Below, piece by piece: positions 63,681 through 64,000 of a DNA stretch of 64,000 nucleotides. The first letter of the stretch is position 1, and every line of letters begins with the position of its first letter. Source of the DNA: Microcebus murinus (taxonomy: Eukaryota; Chordata; Mammalia; Primates; Cheirogaleidae). The position numbers and the translations under genes are program-made. The notes beneath the pieces are model-generated. The model was given only the letters and a program-made list of their open reading frames with translations. It did not search any database and had not been told where the DNA came from. The stretch covers positions 47,399,001-47,463,000 of the forward strand of contig NC_134117.1 in NCBI RefSeq assembly GCF_040939455.1, read 5' to 3'.

Positions 63681-63997
63681 TTGTTTTTTGTTTGTTTGTT
63701 TTTGTTTTGAGACAGAGTCTTGCTCTGTTGCCCTGGCTAGGGTGCAGTGGTGTCATCATAGCTCACTGCAACCTCAGACTCCTGGGTTCAAGTGATCCTC
63801 CTGCCTCAGCCTCCTGAGGAGCTGGGACTACAGGCACGTGCCACCATGCCCAGTTAATTTTATATTTTTTGTAGAGTGGGGGGTCTTGGTCTTGCTCAGG
63901 CTGGTCTTGAACTCCTGACCTCCAGCAGTCCTCCCATCTCATCCTCTCAGAGTCCCAGAGTGCTAGGATTACAGGCTTGGGCCGCCACCCTTGGCCT
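63681..63997 (-). mobile_element. Alu, old J-like
   Basis: TTTGTTTGTTTGTTTTTGTT tail, GAGACAGAGTCTTGCTCTGT, TTTATATTTTTTGTAGAGTG middle without the lemur linker, left arm ending TTGGCC at the window edge. Confidence 0.92.
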
Positions 63998-64000
63998 GTG

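Overview
The window is nuclear DNA from a primate, almost certainly a strepsirrhine and most likely a lemur. About twenty Alu elements share a form I know from lemurs: an AATTAATTGGCCAACTA linker between the two monomers, a GCTGTGAGCTAGGCTGACGCCACGGCACTCACTCTAGCC right arm, and often TCCTAGCACTCTGGGAGGCC in the left arm. Many have clear target-site duplications (TSDs), so they are young. Older J-like Alus, MIR, MaLR LTRs, MER-type DNA transposons and mammalian L1M pieces form the common eutherian background. The species cannot be fixed from this alone.

I find no host gene or exon I can support. The longest open frame on either strand (217 codons) belongs to a decayed L1 ORF2. The other open frames are Alu or LTR translations or chance frames in single-copy DNA. 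No rRNA, tRNA, snRNA, CRISPR or bacterial feature was seen. The window reads as intergenic or intronic DNA; exons too short to recognise by eye cannot be excluded.

Layout: 1-16.5 kb is mostly single-copy DNA with Alus, one solo LTR (1341-1798), an MLT1-like LTR near 10.2 kb and an L1M element at 14.6-16 kb broken by two insertions. 16.5-24.6 kb is dense in events: three very short retroposon insertions with exact TSDs, a piggyBac-like MITE at a TTAA site inside a MIR, two more solo LTRs of the 1341-1798 family, and a head-on Alu pair. 24.6-34.9 kb is repeat-poor apart from MIRs, one hAT element and an L1M fragment with a TTTC microsatellite. 34.9-42.4 kb is a nearly full-length lemur-type L1 on the minus strand, split by an ERV LTR and two Alus. 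43.6-47.3 kb has more Alus, including a tandem pair under one TSD and two inside an old L1M. 47.3-54 kb is mostly single-copy, then an intact-looking retroviral LTR at 53402-53864 with a 24-bp tandem array of inverted CCAAT boxes upstream of a TATA box. 54-64 kb has MLT1 and MST LTRs, MIRs, a palindromic hAT-like MITE, a MER1-like element nested in another DNA transposon, and more Alus.

The genes do not work together, because there are none visible. The biology here is a stratified record of transposition. The items most worth a second look are the CCAAT-array LTR, the piggyBac-like MITE, the full-length L1 with its three nested insertions, and an unassigned ~450-bp insert in L1M at 14853-15304. 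I found no previously undescribed multigene system. Family names are from memory and were not checked against a library.
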